Notes: generated by a model from the sequence alone, not told the origin. Numbered from the stretch's first letter, positions 6,745 through 14,394 are shown. The stretch is 21,745 bases of DNA from JACPWY01 sp964603655 (GCA_964603655.1 CAZRVZ010000157.1:1-21745); one strand, 5' to 3'. Made by a program: numbers and translations.

Positions 6745-8112
6745 TTATTGGTTTACCTTTGCCATCTTGACGAGGTTATACGCATCCAGTGTGCCGTGTC
6801 CGAATCCCAGATCCCCCTTTTTTACCGACGAGGCGATGAGAAGTTGAGTCGCCTGCGCAACCGTTGCCTTGGGCTTTACCTGAAACAGGAGGGCTAGAGA
6901 GCCTGAGACATGCGGCGTAGCCATTGAGGTGCCGGACCAGGTCGCGTACTGCTTGCCGATGAACGCCGACCCTACATTCACTCCGGGCGCGCTAATCTCG
7001 GGTTTAAAGTAAGAGACAATCTCGGAGTTAATCTCCCAAACCGCCGGTCCGCGTGTTGAAAAATAGGCGATCTGCCCGGCATTATCGAACGCTCCCACCG
7101 CAACCGTCTCGGGAAAACCGGCTGGTACCGTGTTGTGGGGATCGCCGGACTGAAGCGCACCCGAGTTTCCCGCCGCAAAAACCGGTACAATCCCGAATGC
7201 CTTCCACGTCTGTACAGCACGCCACAGCGGTAGCACCTCGGCAATGCCCGCGGCGCCACTCGCATGGGAGATCGCCCCGCCCCAGGAGTTGCTCACCAGT
7301 CTTGGAGAATCCCCAGTCGATGGATCCCCATCGGGATCAACCATCCACTGCATTCCACTCAGTATCCAACTCCACATTCCATAACCGGCTCCGGCCAAAA
7401 TCTTGCCGACGACCAGATCGGCGTTGGGTGCAATTCCGGTCCCCAACCCCGCGATCGTTCCCGCAACGTGTGTCCCATGGCCGTGATCGTCGTACGGATA
7501 GGGTAGGTTGCTCACGAAATCGCGAAATCGCGATACGGTGCTCGTCACCTTGAACCCGCCACCCGGGAGCGCCACCTGCCTGGCGAGTTCCGGGTGTTTC
7601 GCCTCAACGCCGGTGTCCAAAATACCCACCCGAACGCCACTGCCATCCACGCCCGGAAAATCGGATCGAATTCTATCCACGCCAAGCCACTTCAGTCCCC
7701 ACAAACTTTCCGGATCAACTGAACCGGATCCCAACGACGCGACCACACGGAGATCGAGATCCGGCTGAATCGCCTCAACACGCTGATCGTCGTAAACTCC
7801 CTGAACAAAAGCCAGTTGCGATAGATTCGCAGCCTGAGCTTGGGTGAGATCTGCAACCGCTCCGCGCACCAACCATAAATTTTTAATCGGATGCCCGGCC
7901 CTTCCACCGATAGCGGCAACCATCTGCTCGATGCTCTTGGTATTGTTTTTTTGAAGAGCTAGCTGGAGCGCGTTGGGCTCGAGCTGGCCCATTTCATCGC
8001 CGGCCATCTTAAACAAAACGATCCGGGTGGCTCCCCGAACCTGGGAGGTCATTGCCACGGTCATTGCTATGGTTAGGCAAACAACCGAAAGTCCCCAATG
8101 TGAACGCTTCAT
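6745..8112 (-). CDS. Secreted subtilisin-like serine protease (S8 family)
   Basis: The 455-residue precursor has a signal peptide (about 1-28, ending near SQVRGA) and a propeptide-like region of about 100 residues. The peptidase S8 domain follows, with the triad D166 (GILDTG), H212 (HGHGTHVAG) and S396 (SGTSMATPHVSG). The oxyanion Asn is N316 (AAGNSG). All catalytic residues are present, so it is probably an active exported protease, released after propeptide removal. The ATG follows AAGGA 5 nt upstream. It lies 29 bp after the lipoprotein gene 8142-9008 on the same strand and 25 bp before the dehydrogenase reading frame. No C-terminal anchor or extra domain is visible. The target proteins are unknown. 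Confidence 0.96.
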   Translation of the reverse strand: MKRSHWGLSVVCLTIAMTVAMTSQVRGATRIVLFKMAGDEMGQLEPNALQLALQKNNTKSIEQMVAAIGGRAGHPIKNLWLVRGAVADLTQAQAANLSQLAFVQGVYDDQRVEAIQPDLDLRVVASLGSGSVDPESLWGLKWLGVDRIRSDFPGVDGSGVRVGILDTGVEAKHPELARQVALPGGGFKVTSTVSRFRDFVSNLPYPYDDHGHGTHVAGTIAGLGTGIAPNADLVVGKILAGAGYGMWSWILSGMQWMVDPDGDPSTGDSPRLVSNSWGGAISHASGAAGIAEVLPLWRAVQTWKAFGIVPVFAAGNSGALQSGDPHNTVPAGFPETVAVGAFDNAGQIAYFSTRGPAVWEINSEIVSYFKPEISAPGVNVGSAFIGKQYATWSGTSMATPHVSGSLALLFQVKPKATVAQATQLLIASSVKKGDLGFGHGTLDAYNLVKMAKVNQ

Positions 8113-8141
8113 ATAATCCTTTCGTTAATTAAAATGCCCCA

Positions 8142-9008
8142 TCAATTGACGCTAAACTGAGCCGCGATGCGCCGTAACTCATCCTGACCCATCGTCGGAA
8201 TAATAGTGAATCCCATTTTTTTTGCGGTTGCGGGCGTGTGCAGACTGAGCGCGAATGCGAGCGGTTCCGTAACCCCTTTGACGAAAATCTTCGCTTTACC
8301 CTTAAACCCATTTGCAAAGGTTGTTTCGAAGAACTGACGAAACTCCGCCTTCACCTCCGTCTTGATGGGCGCCGTAATCGATGTCTGTAGCACGTTGGTT
8401 TGTACCTCGAGTGCTTCCTTAAGTTCGTACTTCTTACCGGCTAGTTCGATGGCGGCGACCTGGAAGTGAAGTTTTCCATCTCTTTTGAGCGTTCCCGCGG
8501 TTAACACCTGAACGAACCGACGAGCGCGCTGATAGCCGGTTCTCAGGAGCGAATCACTGGCACGTCCCTGCGTGAATATTTTCTCCTCGGCGATATTGCG
8601 GTCGTCGATTTCATCCATGGACTCCGTGGCTCCGATAAAAAACCAAATGGCATTATTGGCCGGCATCATGATCTGATTCAATTTCGGAATCACGATGGCC
8701 TGTACCGTGGCCCCGTCGTATTGGCCCTTGTGCTTGTAGAGCGTCCCCTCTTCATTCATGCGCACATTTGACGTATTGACCTGGGCACCTGGGTAGAATT
8801 TGGTGACGATAGCGCCGACCCCAGGCCCGTTCGCCCGGTTATCATAGGAGACCTCGTAGACCCACAACCCGTCATAATCGAGGTACTCGTAATCCATCTT
8901 GCTGTAGCCGTTGGTCACGACGCCGGGCTGACCGGGATACTCCTGGTACGCACAGGACGAAAAAAACGCCACATATCCTAACAAGATGGGAATTATTATC
9001 CGCCTCAT
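8142..9008 (-). CDS. Predicted outer-membrane lipoprotein of unknown function
   Basis: The protein has 288 residues when started at ATG 9008, which follows AAGGAG; the longer frame to 9047 adds 13 residues before the signal and is less likely. The signal ends in a lipobox FSSC with Cys19 as the lipidation site; the residue after Cys is Ala, which in many Gram-negatives favours outer-membrane sorting. The mature part is soluble-looking and not repetitive, with Tyr-rich sequence near its N-terminus (YEYLDYDG). I do not recognise the family. It precedes the secreted protease by 29 bp, so the two may be co-transcribed. A candidate promoter lies at 9078-9106. Confidence 0.82.
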   Translation of the reverse strand: MRRIIIPILLGYVAFFSSCAYQEYPGQPGVVTNGYSKMDYEYLDYDGLWVYEVSYDNRANGPGVGAIVTKFYPGAQVNTSNVRMNEEGTLYKHKGQYDGATVQAIVIPKLNQIMMPANNAIWFFIGATESMDEIDDRNIAEEKIFTQGRASDSLLRTGYQRARRFVQVLTAGTLKRDGKLHFQVAAIELAGKKYELKEALEVQTNVLQTSITAPIKTEVKAEFRQFFETTFANGFKGKAKIFVKGVTEPLAFALSLHTPATAKKMGFTIIPTMGQDELRRIAAQFSVN

Positions 9009-9077
9009 AAAAGGGTCTCCTTGTTTTTGTTGGAAAGACGCCCCCATTCGAAATCGAGCAGGTGACCAGTGTGCATT

Positions 9078-9106
9078 ATTTTAGTTTAGCGCGGTTGCAA
9101 CTGCAA
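9078..9106 (-). promoter_or_regulatory. Candidate sigma-70-type promoter for the lipoprotein gene
   Basis: On the minus strand, TTGCAG (9106-9101) and TAAAAT (9083-9078) are 17 bp apart and about 70 bp upstream of the lipoprotein ATG. The -10 box matches 5 of 6 consensus bases but the -35 is weak. Confidence 0.35.
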
Positions 9107-9193
9107 TGAACCAGAACCCGCGAGGAGCGCTGGGACTGCAACTTCACGAACAATTGTTAAGACGACCTATGACGCGAGGCGATGCCGGATTCT

Positions 9194-9227
9194 GCGCTGC
9201 GCCGCAAGCGTCGCGCTGCGCGCTGCG
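9194..9227. repeat. Short GCGCTGCG repeats downstream of a lipoprotein gene
   Basis: GCGCTGCG occurs at 9194-9201, 9213-9220 and 9220-9227. On the minus strand the copies could fold on each other with an A-A mismatch and might form a structured 3' end for the lipoprotein gene 9233-9778. No T-run follows. The rest of 9107-9193 shows no gene. Confidence 0.35.
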
Positions 9228-9232
9228 AATGA

Positions 9233-9778
9233 TTAGTAAGTTACCGGCGGGCCCGCGAGTAATTTCTGAACCACACTCTGGTGGCAGTAGTAAGTATAAC
9301 GGTTGGTACAAAGGCTTTTTAATGTCATCTGATTGCCGTCAATCGAAAGTGACATCTCCCCGATTTCCTTACCGCGAAAAGTGAGAAGGTAGGTGTCCCT
9401 TCGAACGTTTTCGTAGAGAGCAGTGAATTTCAAATTCGCGTCAGCGATGGCCTCTGTTGCCGCAGCCGGACAGGCACCTGCGCCAAAATCGACAACGACG
9501 ACTTTGGACGAAAGCTCGACCAATTGGACGCAGTTGTCCGTTTTAGAAATCTCAAGTTTACTGGCAACGTCATCGCTGATGATTAATTTGGCAAAAACCG
9601 TTTTCTGGACCCCCTGGGATTTCGGAGTGTTGTCGCTTGCGGTATCCACCTTGGTTGGGTCGCTTTTCAGGGGCAGATTCCTGAGATCCACGTTGGGAAG
9701 TATGGGGGCCTCTAGCTTAAGCTGGCATCCGGCTATCCAAAGGGTGATGAGAGCGGCTTGGAAAACAGGGCGCATCAT
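9233..9778 (-). CDS. Predicted lipoprotein of unknown function
   Basis: This 181-residue protein begins with a short hydrophobic signal and a lipobox IAGC (Cys18). A low-complexity Pro/Asp/Lys/Thr linker follows to about residue 55, then a compact domain with four Cys (contexts DNCVQ, GACPA, SLCTN, YYCHQ), which could form two disulfides in the periplasm. I do not recognise the family. The ATG lies 3 bp after the stop of the coiled-coil gene upstream, so the two are almost certainly one transcription unit. Both products are exported, which suggests they act together at the envelope; that is inference. M2 is an equally possible start. Confidence 0.8.
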   Translation of the reverse strand: MMRPVFQAALITLWIAGCQLKLEAPILPNVDLRNLPLKSDPTKVDTASDNTPKSQGVQKTVFAKLIISDDVASKLEISKTDNCVQLVELSSKVVVVDFGAGACPAAATEAIADANLKFTALYENVRRDTYLLTFRGKEIGEMSLSIDGNQMTLKSLCTNRYTYYCHQSVVQKLLAGPPVTY

Positions 9779-9781
9779 AAT

Positions 9782-10681
9782 TTAATTCCTCTTCAGAAAG
9801 CGATTGAGATCCTTGACCAAACGATTCCGGGCATCCTCGAGCTTTTTAAGCTCCTTCTCTCTCACGCTGTTAAAATCATTTTCGATCGATCGCAGTTGGC
9901 CCGGGATATCGCGATCATTGACCACTCGTTCGATATCGCTGCGAACTCCACCCAGGTCACTGGCCAATTCACCAAGGTCATCCTCGATTAGCCGAACTGT
10001 CTCGGACTGTAATCGAAGCTCGGACTTAACCGACTCAGCAACATCGCTCGCATCTTTACCCGATACCTTATCGCGATAGAAATCCTCGAGCTTCCGGTAC
10101 TCTTTACGGTAGCGTTCCAGCTCACGTTCAAACTCGGCAACCTTTTCGGGGTTTTTATTTTTAATTCGTTTAACCAGTTTTTCGGCCTCTTTCGACAGGT
10201 ATAGTGGCGGGTTGCGACGAAACTCCCGCGCAATGGATGCGATGTCTCCGGTATCGAGCAGTAGATTGAGTGAAGCTTCGATCGATCGCAGTTCCTGGGA
10301 CCGTTTTTTGATTTCGTCCCACGTTTCCCGGGACAACTCCTTGGCCGACTTTCCTTCCACATGCTCTTTTCGAAATCGTTGAAATGAGTCGCCGAGCTTG
10401 GAGTATTCCTTCATCAGTTGCTCCGCTCGCTCGATGACTTCCGGCTTATCCTTGCGCAGTTCGTCGGCGAACTTCGCCCACTCGGAATCTAGAAACTGAG
10501 CGGGATTATCAAAGAAACGCCTGATATCCTGGTCAAGCGACGGGCGGTCGTCCTCTGTACGATTTACAATTGTCGTTGCGGTCCGGCCGTTATGCGCATT
10601 TAACCGGTCGCGAAGGGTTTCGGCGCTGGCGGCAAAACTCACCGTGAAACCTAATACCAGGAAATAAAATCTATCAGTCAT
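9782..10681 (-). CDS. Exported coiled-coil protein with internal duplication
   Basis: The 299-residue precursor has a signal peptide ending FAASA (about residue 20). The rest is highly charged, Glu/Lys/Arg-rich and predicted to be almost wholly helical and coiled-coil, with no transmembrane segment. Residues 54-151 and 152-249 align without a gap at a 98-residue offset: RRFFDNP/REFRRNP, VEGKSA/VSGKDA and LRSIEASL/VRLIEDDL. This points to an old tandem duplication. A third LRSIE follows at 263-267. No known family was recognised; a periplasmic scaffold or spacer is a guess. It lies 3 bp from the lipoprotein gene 9233-9778. The ATG follows GGGTGG. Confidence 0.82.
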   Translation of the reverse strand: MTDRFYFLVLGFTVSFAASAETLRDRLNAHNGRTATTIVNRTEDDRPSLDQDIRRFFDNPAQFLDSEWAKFADELRKDKPEVIERAEQLMKEYSKLGDSFQRFRKEHVEGKSAKELSRETWDEIKKRSQELRSIEASLNLLLDTGDIASIAREFRRNPPLYLSKEAEKLVKRIKNKNPEKVAEFERELERYRKEYRKLEDFYRDKVSGKDASDVAESVKSELRLQSETVRLIEDDLGELASDLGGVRSDIERVVNDRDIPGQLRSIENDFNSVREKELKKLEDARNRLVKDLNRFLKRN

Positions 10682-10815
10682 GAAACCACCCTGTTGGCCT
10701 TAGCATCCGGGCCCCATTGGCCCCTTATGCAACAGACCTGCCAATTTTGGTTGGCCCTAGATTCGCCTAAAAAGCTCGATCGCAGCGGTGATTCGCCAAA
10801 CAGCCGGTGACAACA

Positions 10816-10835
10816 TGCGGCATGCAGCATGCGCA
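10816..10835. repeat. Small imperfect palindrome in a 287-bp intergenic region
   Basis: TGCGGCATGC/AGCATGCGCA can form an 8-bp stem with one bulged G. It sits between the DUF1207-like gene and the coiled-coil gene, both on the minus strand, and may mark the end of the first transcript, but no T-run follows. A second small stem, GCCAA/TTGGC, is at 10740-10755. No gene was seen in 10682-10968. Confidence 0.35.
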
Positions 10836-10968
10836 GAACGAGCCTCAATTTCAACTTTTAGGTCACGATTTCTGAGTTACCATTCTTTGGCCAGGTGGCT
10901 TTATTTAAAAAGTGGCTGTGGTCTCAGGGGAGACGCCATGCGCGCGAGGAATCAAATTCCGAATTTAA

Positions 10969-11769
10969 CTATATCTGCATCTCGATTCCGAGGGCGTGTG
11001 TCGTGGTGATACGCTGGTAGAATTGGCCGCGGGGATCGGCGCCGGTGTGGTAGGCGTAAAAAATGCGCAGTGAGTGGTGAACCTCTCGCGGGTTACTCAG
11101 TGCCAGGCCGAGCTGGAGATCGGCCGAGGGATTTGCATCGGCTTCGGCTTTCCACTTCAGGTCACCCCCGAAATAGGGGGTCAGGCTCGCGGCGGTCCAA
11201 GGAGAAAAATAGTTCACTCCCAATTGCAGAGCCCAAGGGTTCACCTCGGGAATCGCGTTCATAACATAATAAACTCCACCATACAGATGAAGAGCCCCAC
11301 GGAGTAATTCCGAAGGGAGCACGGCCATTCTAAGCACCAAGTGCTCGCGGCTGTAAGCGATTGGCACATCGGCGCTGCCGTCGGCCAGGTGCGCTGAAAT
11401 ATGGGTGTAGCGCACTTGCCATTGGACCGATTCGGCAACACCTTCCGCGTAGGCGCCAATAAGCCCGTCCGAGCTCTCGAGCGGAAATCGTCGGTTGGCC
11501 TGAACGAGCCCGAAATAGCCGGCCCCCTCGAGGCCCAGATGAAAAGTTGGCCGCTCACTGCCGTCCTGCTGCAACGAAAAAAGGGAAAAGTAGTTTCCAA
11601 TCACCGCGTTGATTTTCGAATCACCCTCGAAGCCGAGCGCCATCTTCACCTCGCGCGGATCGGCAAAAGTCGAACGAAACGATCGGCCGCGCGGCACGAG
11701 TCCCAATTTCAGCTCGCCGGCATCGATCGCGAGGCTCAAACAAAGAGAAATGAATATGATTTTTTTCAT
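10969..11769 (-). CDS. DUF1207-like outer-membrane protein
   Basis: The 266-residue precursor has a signal peptide (MKKIIFISLCLSLAIDAG). The mature part has the alternating hydrophobic/polar pattern of a beta-barrel. The segments FADPREVKMALGF, RYTHISAHLADGS, YSREHLVLR and LYGGVYYVMN match the order of conserved blocks I associate with DUF1207 proteins, which are exported and of unknown function. The match is by memory of the pattern, not by search. The next gene upstream on this strand (11796-12590) is also an envelope protein and ends 26 bp before, so an operon is likely. No metal or catalytic motif was seen. Confidence 0.8.
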   Translation of the reverse strand: MKKIIFISLCLSLAIDAGELKLGLVPRGRSFRSTFADPREVKMALGFEGDSKINAVIGNYFSLFSLQQDGSERPTFHLGLEGAGYFGLVQANRRFPLESSDGLIGAYAEGVAESVQWQVRYTHISAHLADGSADVPIAYSREHLVLRMAVLPSELLRGALHLYGGVYYVMNAIPEVNPWALQLGVNYFSPWTAASLTPYFGGDLKWKAEADANPSADLQLGLALSNPREVHHSLRIFYAYHTGADPRGQFYQRITTTHALGIEMQI

Positions 11770-11795
11770 TGCACGACCTATGACTGGCGTTCTGT

Positions 11796-12590
11796 CTAAA
11801 ACAGCAAAGACACCGCGACCTGGTGCGCTGAATTGGTGTTCGGAGCGTTGGCGAATTCCACCGCATAGTGGGCGGAAATCCTAGGAGACAGAAGACTGGC
11901 CCCGGCGCTCCAATGCGTTTCGCCAGTTTCACGCTCGATTCGATAGCCGCCCTTAATCGAAAAAAAGTACGGCGAAACAAACTCTGCGCCAAACCCATAT
12001 TCGTAGGGAGACGCCGGTTGAGTGGCGACTGCTAGACTCGAGGCGGAGAAATAGAGCGCGTCCTTCAGATTGAGGCGTATTCCGATTCCAATCTCCCGCC
12101 TTTGATTCTCGAGGAACGTACTACCCCCTAAAATATTTCGCGACACCATGCCAAACTCGAACGGTAAAACGCGCATCAATATTCCGGCATCGCCATCATT
12201 CATACGCCCCGAGGAATTCCAGAGAGATTTTCCCATGACACCGACCGAAATCATTTCCGAGATTTTGCGACAAAAACCGAGGCGAAGCGCCTGCAGCTCC
12301 TCGGTGGTTGTCGTCGCCTCTTTCCGGATGTAGCCGAGCGATCCGCCGATATAGGAGGTCTTGGTATCCACCACCGAGGCGGCTAGCGCTCCCTGCATCA
12401 TTGACCCCTCTACTGAATAAATCTGAGTAAAGCCGGACGCCGCCGGATTCGAATACAGGCTGTCATTGAACTGAACCGCGCCAATGAGGGAGTGGCCTTG
12501 GGCCCTTTCCTGAATGGGGACGTACTCCGGAGCCGCAATCACTACCCTCGCCAGAGTCCACAACGCTACAATTGCCCACTGTTTTTGCAT
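11796..12590 (-). CDS. Predicted outer-membrane beta-barrel protein
   Basis: The protein has 264 residues from ATG 12590, chosen because GAGG lies 5 nt upstream and a signal peptide (MQKQWAIVALWTLARVVIAA) starts there; a frame beginning at 12611 only adds seven residues. The mature protein is rich in Gly, Ser and aromatic residues in alternating strands and ends in Phe (VAVSLLF), a typical barrel end recognised by the BAM complex. The segment LYSNPAASGF resembles the early region of FadL/PorV-type barrels, but this is weak. The substrate or role is unknown. It leads a likely two-gene operon with the DUF1207-like gene. Confidence 0.75.
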   Translation of the reverse strand: MQKQWAIVALWTLARVVIAAPEYVPIQERAQGHSLIGAVQFNDSLYSNPAASGFTQIYSVEGSMMQGALAASVVDTKTSYIGGSLGYIRKEATTTTEELQALRLGFCRKISEMISVGVMGKSLWNSSGRMNDGDAGILMRVLPFEFGMVSRNILGGSTFLENQRREIGIGIRLNLKDALYFSASSLAVATQPASPYEYGFGAEFVSPYFFSIKGGYRIERETGETHWSAGASLLSPRISAHYAVEFANAPNTNSAHQVAVSLLF

Positions 12591-12795
12591 CGCATCCTCA
12601 CTCTTTATCAAATTGAGCTTATTTTCGGCACCGATCGTGTCGTATCAATTTACAACCCAACCCCCGAAAAATAAAGGCAAAGCGCCCCATGGTGTTGCGC
12701 CGAGTTAAAAATTCGGGCGTTCTGTATTCTCTTAGAGCCCGCGCATTTAAACGATCGGAGTGCGCAACGGGCCATCAGGTTTGAATGGAATTGGG

Positions 12796-12811
12796 TGGCA
12801 CGTGGCTTGCT
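12796..12811 (+). promoter_or_regulatory. Sigma-54 (RpoN) -24/-12 promoter
   Basis: TGGCACGTGGCTTGCT matches the sigma-54 consensus (TGGCACG-N4-TTGCW) at every defined position with exact -24/-12 spacing. Transcription should begin about 12 nt downstream of the GC element, near 12822, giving a leader of roughly 64 nt before the ATG at 12886. Such promoters need an AAA+ enhancer-binding activator; none is encoded in this window. Confidence 0.8.
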
Positions 12812-12885
12812 ATATTACCCTTTGGGACTGGCTATTCGGGGCCTCATGCCTTGAATTTGTATACGTCCTACGGCGGGTGGCTGAA

Positions 12886-13668
12886 ATGTTTTGGAAATCG
12901 AGAGCTCTTTTCGTAATAGTGTTTCTTTTAGCAACGGGGCAGTCCCGCGCGATTGCTTGCGGCGATTCTTGCGGAGACTGGTCGGGTCTTTACAATACCG
13001 GGGGGTACAACCTCTATAATTTTGGCGTCGATATGTACAACACGATGGACTATGGGTCATCCCAATACGACATGGGCTACGATTCAGGCAGCTGGGGCGG
13101 ATCCTGCGGAATGCTTGTTTCCGGCTGCGGATCCGGCTACGACACGTCATCCTACACCGTTACCATCGATACCTACACGACCCTCGCCGGGCTTTGCGGC
13201 GGCGGGTGCTCGAGCGGTTACGATTTTAATTCCTACGGCTCGCCATACAATGATCCGTCTATTTTCACTAACCCGTTTATACCGCCGACGAATCCGTTCG
13301 TACAGCCTTCACCCTTCGCACCCATTGCACCCTCGGTGCCAACCCCGTTTTTTCCGCCTATCTCCAATAACCCAATGGGACCTATCGGGCCGATGTTTCC
13401 GCCCGTCGGAATGATGCCCCCCACGATTCCTCCCGTAACATTTAATCCCTACAATCCCGGTGGAATTACTCCGCCGCCCAACTTTCCGGGGGCGCCCGGT
13501 CTTCCCTGGGGAGGCTGCGACAATATTATTGTGATGTGCCCACAATCACCTCCCACGTGGGGTCCCCCGAACGGACCGGGCGGTGCAGGCGGTACGTTCA
13601 CCCCCTACACCAATACGACACCGGTTACCCCGGTTCGTATCAAGATCCCCAGAGGGGTGCACAACTAA
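12886..13668 (+). CDS. Secreted Gly/Tyr/Cys- and Pro-rich protein
   Basis: This 260-residue precursor starts at MFWKSRALFVIVFLLATG, a clear signal peptide with cleavage near SRAIA. The frame extends to 12760 but the sigma-54 promoter at 12796 lies inside that extension, so the later ATG is preferred. The mature N-terminal half is rich in Gly, Tyr, Ser, Asp and paired Cys (CGDSCGDW, GSCG, GCGSGYD, LCGGGCSSGYD). The second half is Pro-rich with many PP, FP and NP pairs. No known domain was recognised. It looks like a low-complexity surface or matrix protein, with disulfides possibly cross-linking the first half. Function is unknown; the promoter implies tight regulation. Confidence 0.78.
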   Translation: MFWKSRALFVIVFLLATGQSRAIACGDSCGDWSGLYNTGGYNLYNFGVDMYNTMDYGSSQYDMGYDSGSWGGSCGMLVSGCGSGYDTSSYTVTIDTYTTLAGLCGGGCSSGYDFNSYGSPYNDPSIFTNPFIPPTNPFVQPSPFAPIAPSVPTPFFPPISNNPMGPIGPMFPPVGMMPPTIPPVTFNPYNPGGITPPPNFPGAPGLPWGGCDNIIVMCPQSPPTWGPPNGPGGAGGTFTPYTNTTPVTPVRIKIPRGVHN

Positions 13669-13715
13669 CAATCTTGACGGGTCGATTGGAAATTTTTTCC
13701 GTCGGCCTGAAAGCC

Positions 13716-13812
13716 AGGTGTGCCGGGGAGCGAACTCATAGCTAGCCTCCTCCCCTTTATGTGGCCCCGAAATCACATAACCCAGGTTATGGGGTCGATT
13801 CCCGGCACACTT
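13716..13812 (+). terminator. Long imperfect inverted repeat, possible terminator or RNA
   Basis: GTGTGCCGGG (13718-13727) is exactly complementary to CCCGGCACAC (13801-13810). The pairing extends with wobbles to 13716/13812 and, after a mismatch, CGA/TCG at 13731-13733/13795-13797. Inside the 61-nt loop is a second hairpin, CATAACC/GGTTATG (13776-13791). T-rich TTATTTCTTC follows the outer arm. It lies 48 bp after the Pro-rich gene, so a terminator is the simplest reading; a structured RNA is also possible. Confidence 0.5.
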
Positions 13813-13869
13813 ATTTCTTCTAAAACCCCTACAATATCAAAAATTTATTGAGGCCCCTTAAGTGCAATC

Positions 13870-13899
13870 TTGACTTTGATCTGCCAAATCCTGGATATT
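13870..13899 (+). promoter_or_regulatory. Candidate sigma-70 promoter for the DksA-like gene
   Basis: TTGACT (13870-13875) and GATATT (13894-13899) are 18 bp apart, about 31 bp before the GTG start. The -35 matches 5 of 6 and the -10 matches 4 of 6 consensus bases. Confidence 0.45.
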
Positions 13900-13930
13900 T
13901 AGTGGCTGAACCATTTTGGGAGGTATTTGG

Positions 13931-14311
13931 GTGACTAAATTAGAACTAGAGAGACTGAAGAAAACCCTGGAGAAACAACTCAAGGAGCTTCAAAGTGATA
14001 TCGGTAAGGACATGCCATCGATGGAGTCACCCGCCCTGGCGGACGTTAATGACCAGGCTTCGCTGGAATCCGAAAGAACTTTCGAACTGAGAATTAAGGA
14101 TCGCGAAAGAAAGCTCATCAACAAGGTTCAAGAAGCACTCAAGAAAATCGGGGACGGCAGCTATGGTGTGTGTGACTCATGCAGCGAGCCCATTAGCGTA
14201 AAACGCCTTCAGGCCAGGCCGGTAACATCCTACTGTATCAACTGCAAATCCGAGATGGAAGCCGAAGAGCGCCGGGAAGAAAACCTGACCCCCGCCGAAA
14301 CTAGCTTATAA
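13931..14311 (+). CDS. DksA/TraR family RNA polymerase-binding factor
   Basis: The protein has 126 residues from GTG 13931, chosen because GGGAGG (13918-13923) is 7 nt upstream; the in-frame TTG at 13916 overlaps that site. A coiled-coil hairpin fills the first 70 residues. Its tip keeps the DxxDxA motif (D38, D41, A43) that DksA uses in the RNA polymerase secondary channel. A four-Cys zinc finger follows: C81-x2-C84-x17-C102-x2-C105. Both hallmarks are present, so a DksA-like regulator acting with or without ppGpp is likely. It is shorter than E. coli DksA (151 residues), mainly at the N-terminus. It converges on the HU gene. Confidence 0.92.
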   Translation: MTKLELERLKKTLEKQLKELQSDIGKDMPSMESPALADVNDQASLESERTFELRIKDRERKLINKVQEALKKIGDGSYGVCDSCSEPISVKRLQARPVTSYCINCKSEMEAEERREENLTPAETSL

Positions 14312-14315
14312 GGGT

Positions 14316-14394
14316 GTGTCTGGATAATTCTTACCAATAGGTAAAAGGTGTCTGAACGCCTTTTGGTAAAAAGTATCCAGACACCTTTTGCTTT
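14316..14394. terminator. Complex bidirectional terminator with competing stems
   Basis: GTGTCTGGATA (14316-14326) is exactly complementary to 14374-14384, while AAAAGGTGTCTG (14343-14354) is exactly complementary to 14378-14389. The two stems share one 3' arm and cannot form together. The arm runs into TTTTGCTTT on the plus strand, and the A-rich start of the second stem gives a U-run on the minus strand. It therefore likely terminates both the DksA-like and HU transcripts. Confidence 0.75.

Noticed and set aside
8552..8568. Second sigma-54-like element, TGGCACG near 8552
   Set aside because: The -12 TTGC box is missing and it lies inside a gene.
9881..10293. 17-base repeat TTCGATCGATCGCAGTT at 9881-9897 and 10277-10293
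   Set aside because: Both copies encode LRSIE within the coiled-coil protein, so it is explained by coding similarity and not by a separate DNA element.
9162..11784. 12-base match ACGACCTATGAC at 9162-9173 and 11773-11784
   Set aside because: Exact 12-base repeats are expected by chance in a window this size.
12760..12885. N-terminal extension of the Pro-rich protein frame
   Set aside because: The signal peptide begins at 12886 and a sigma-54 promoter lies inside the extension, so it is most likely not translated.
13716..13812. Intact tRNA gene or integron attC site
   Set aside because: The T-arm-like part does not go with a valid anticodon arm, and the GTTRRRY/RYYYAAC core sites of attC are absent.
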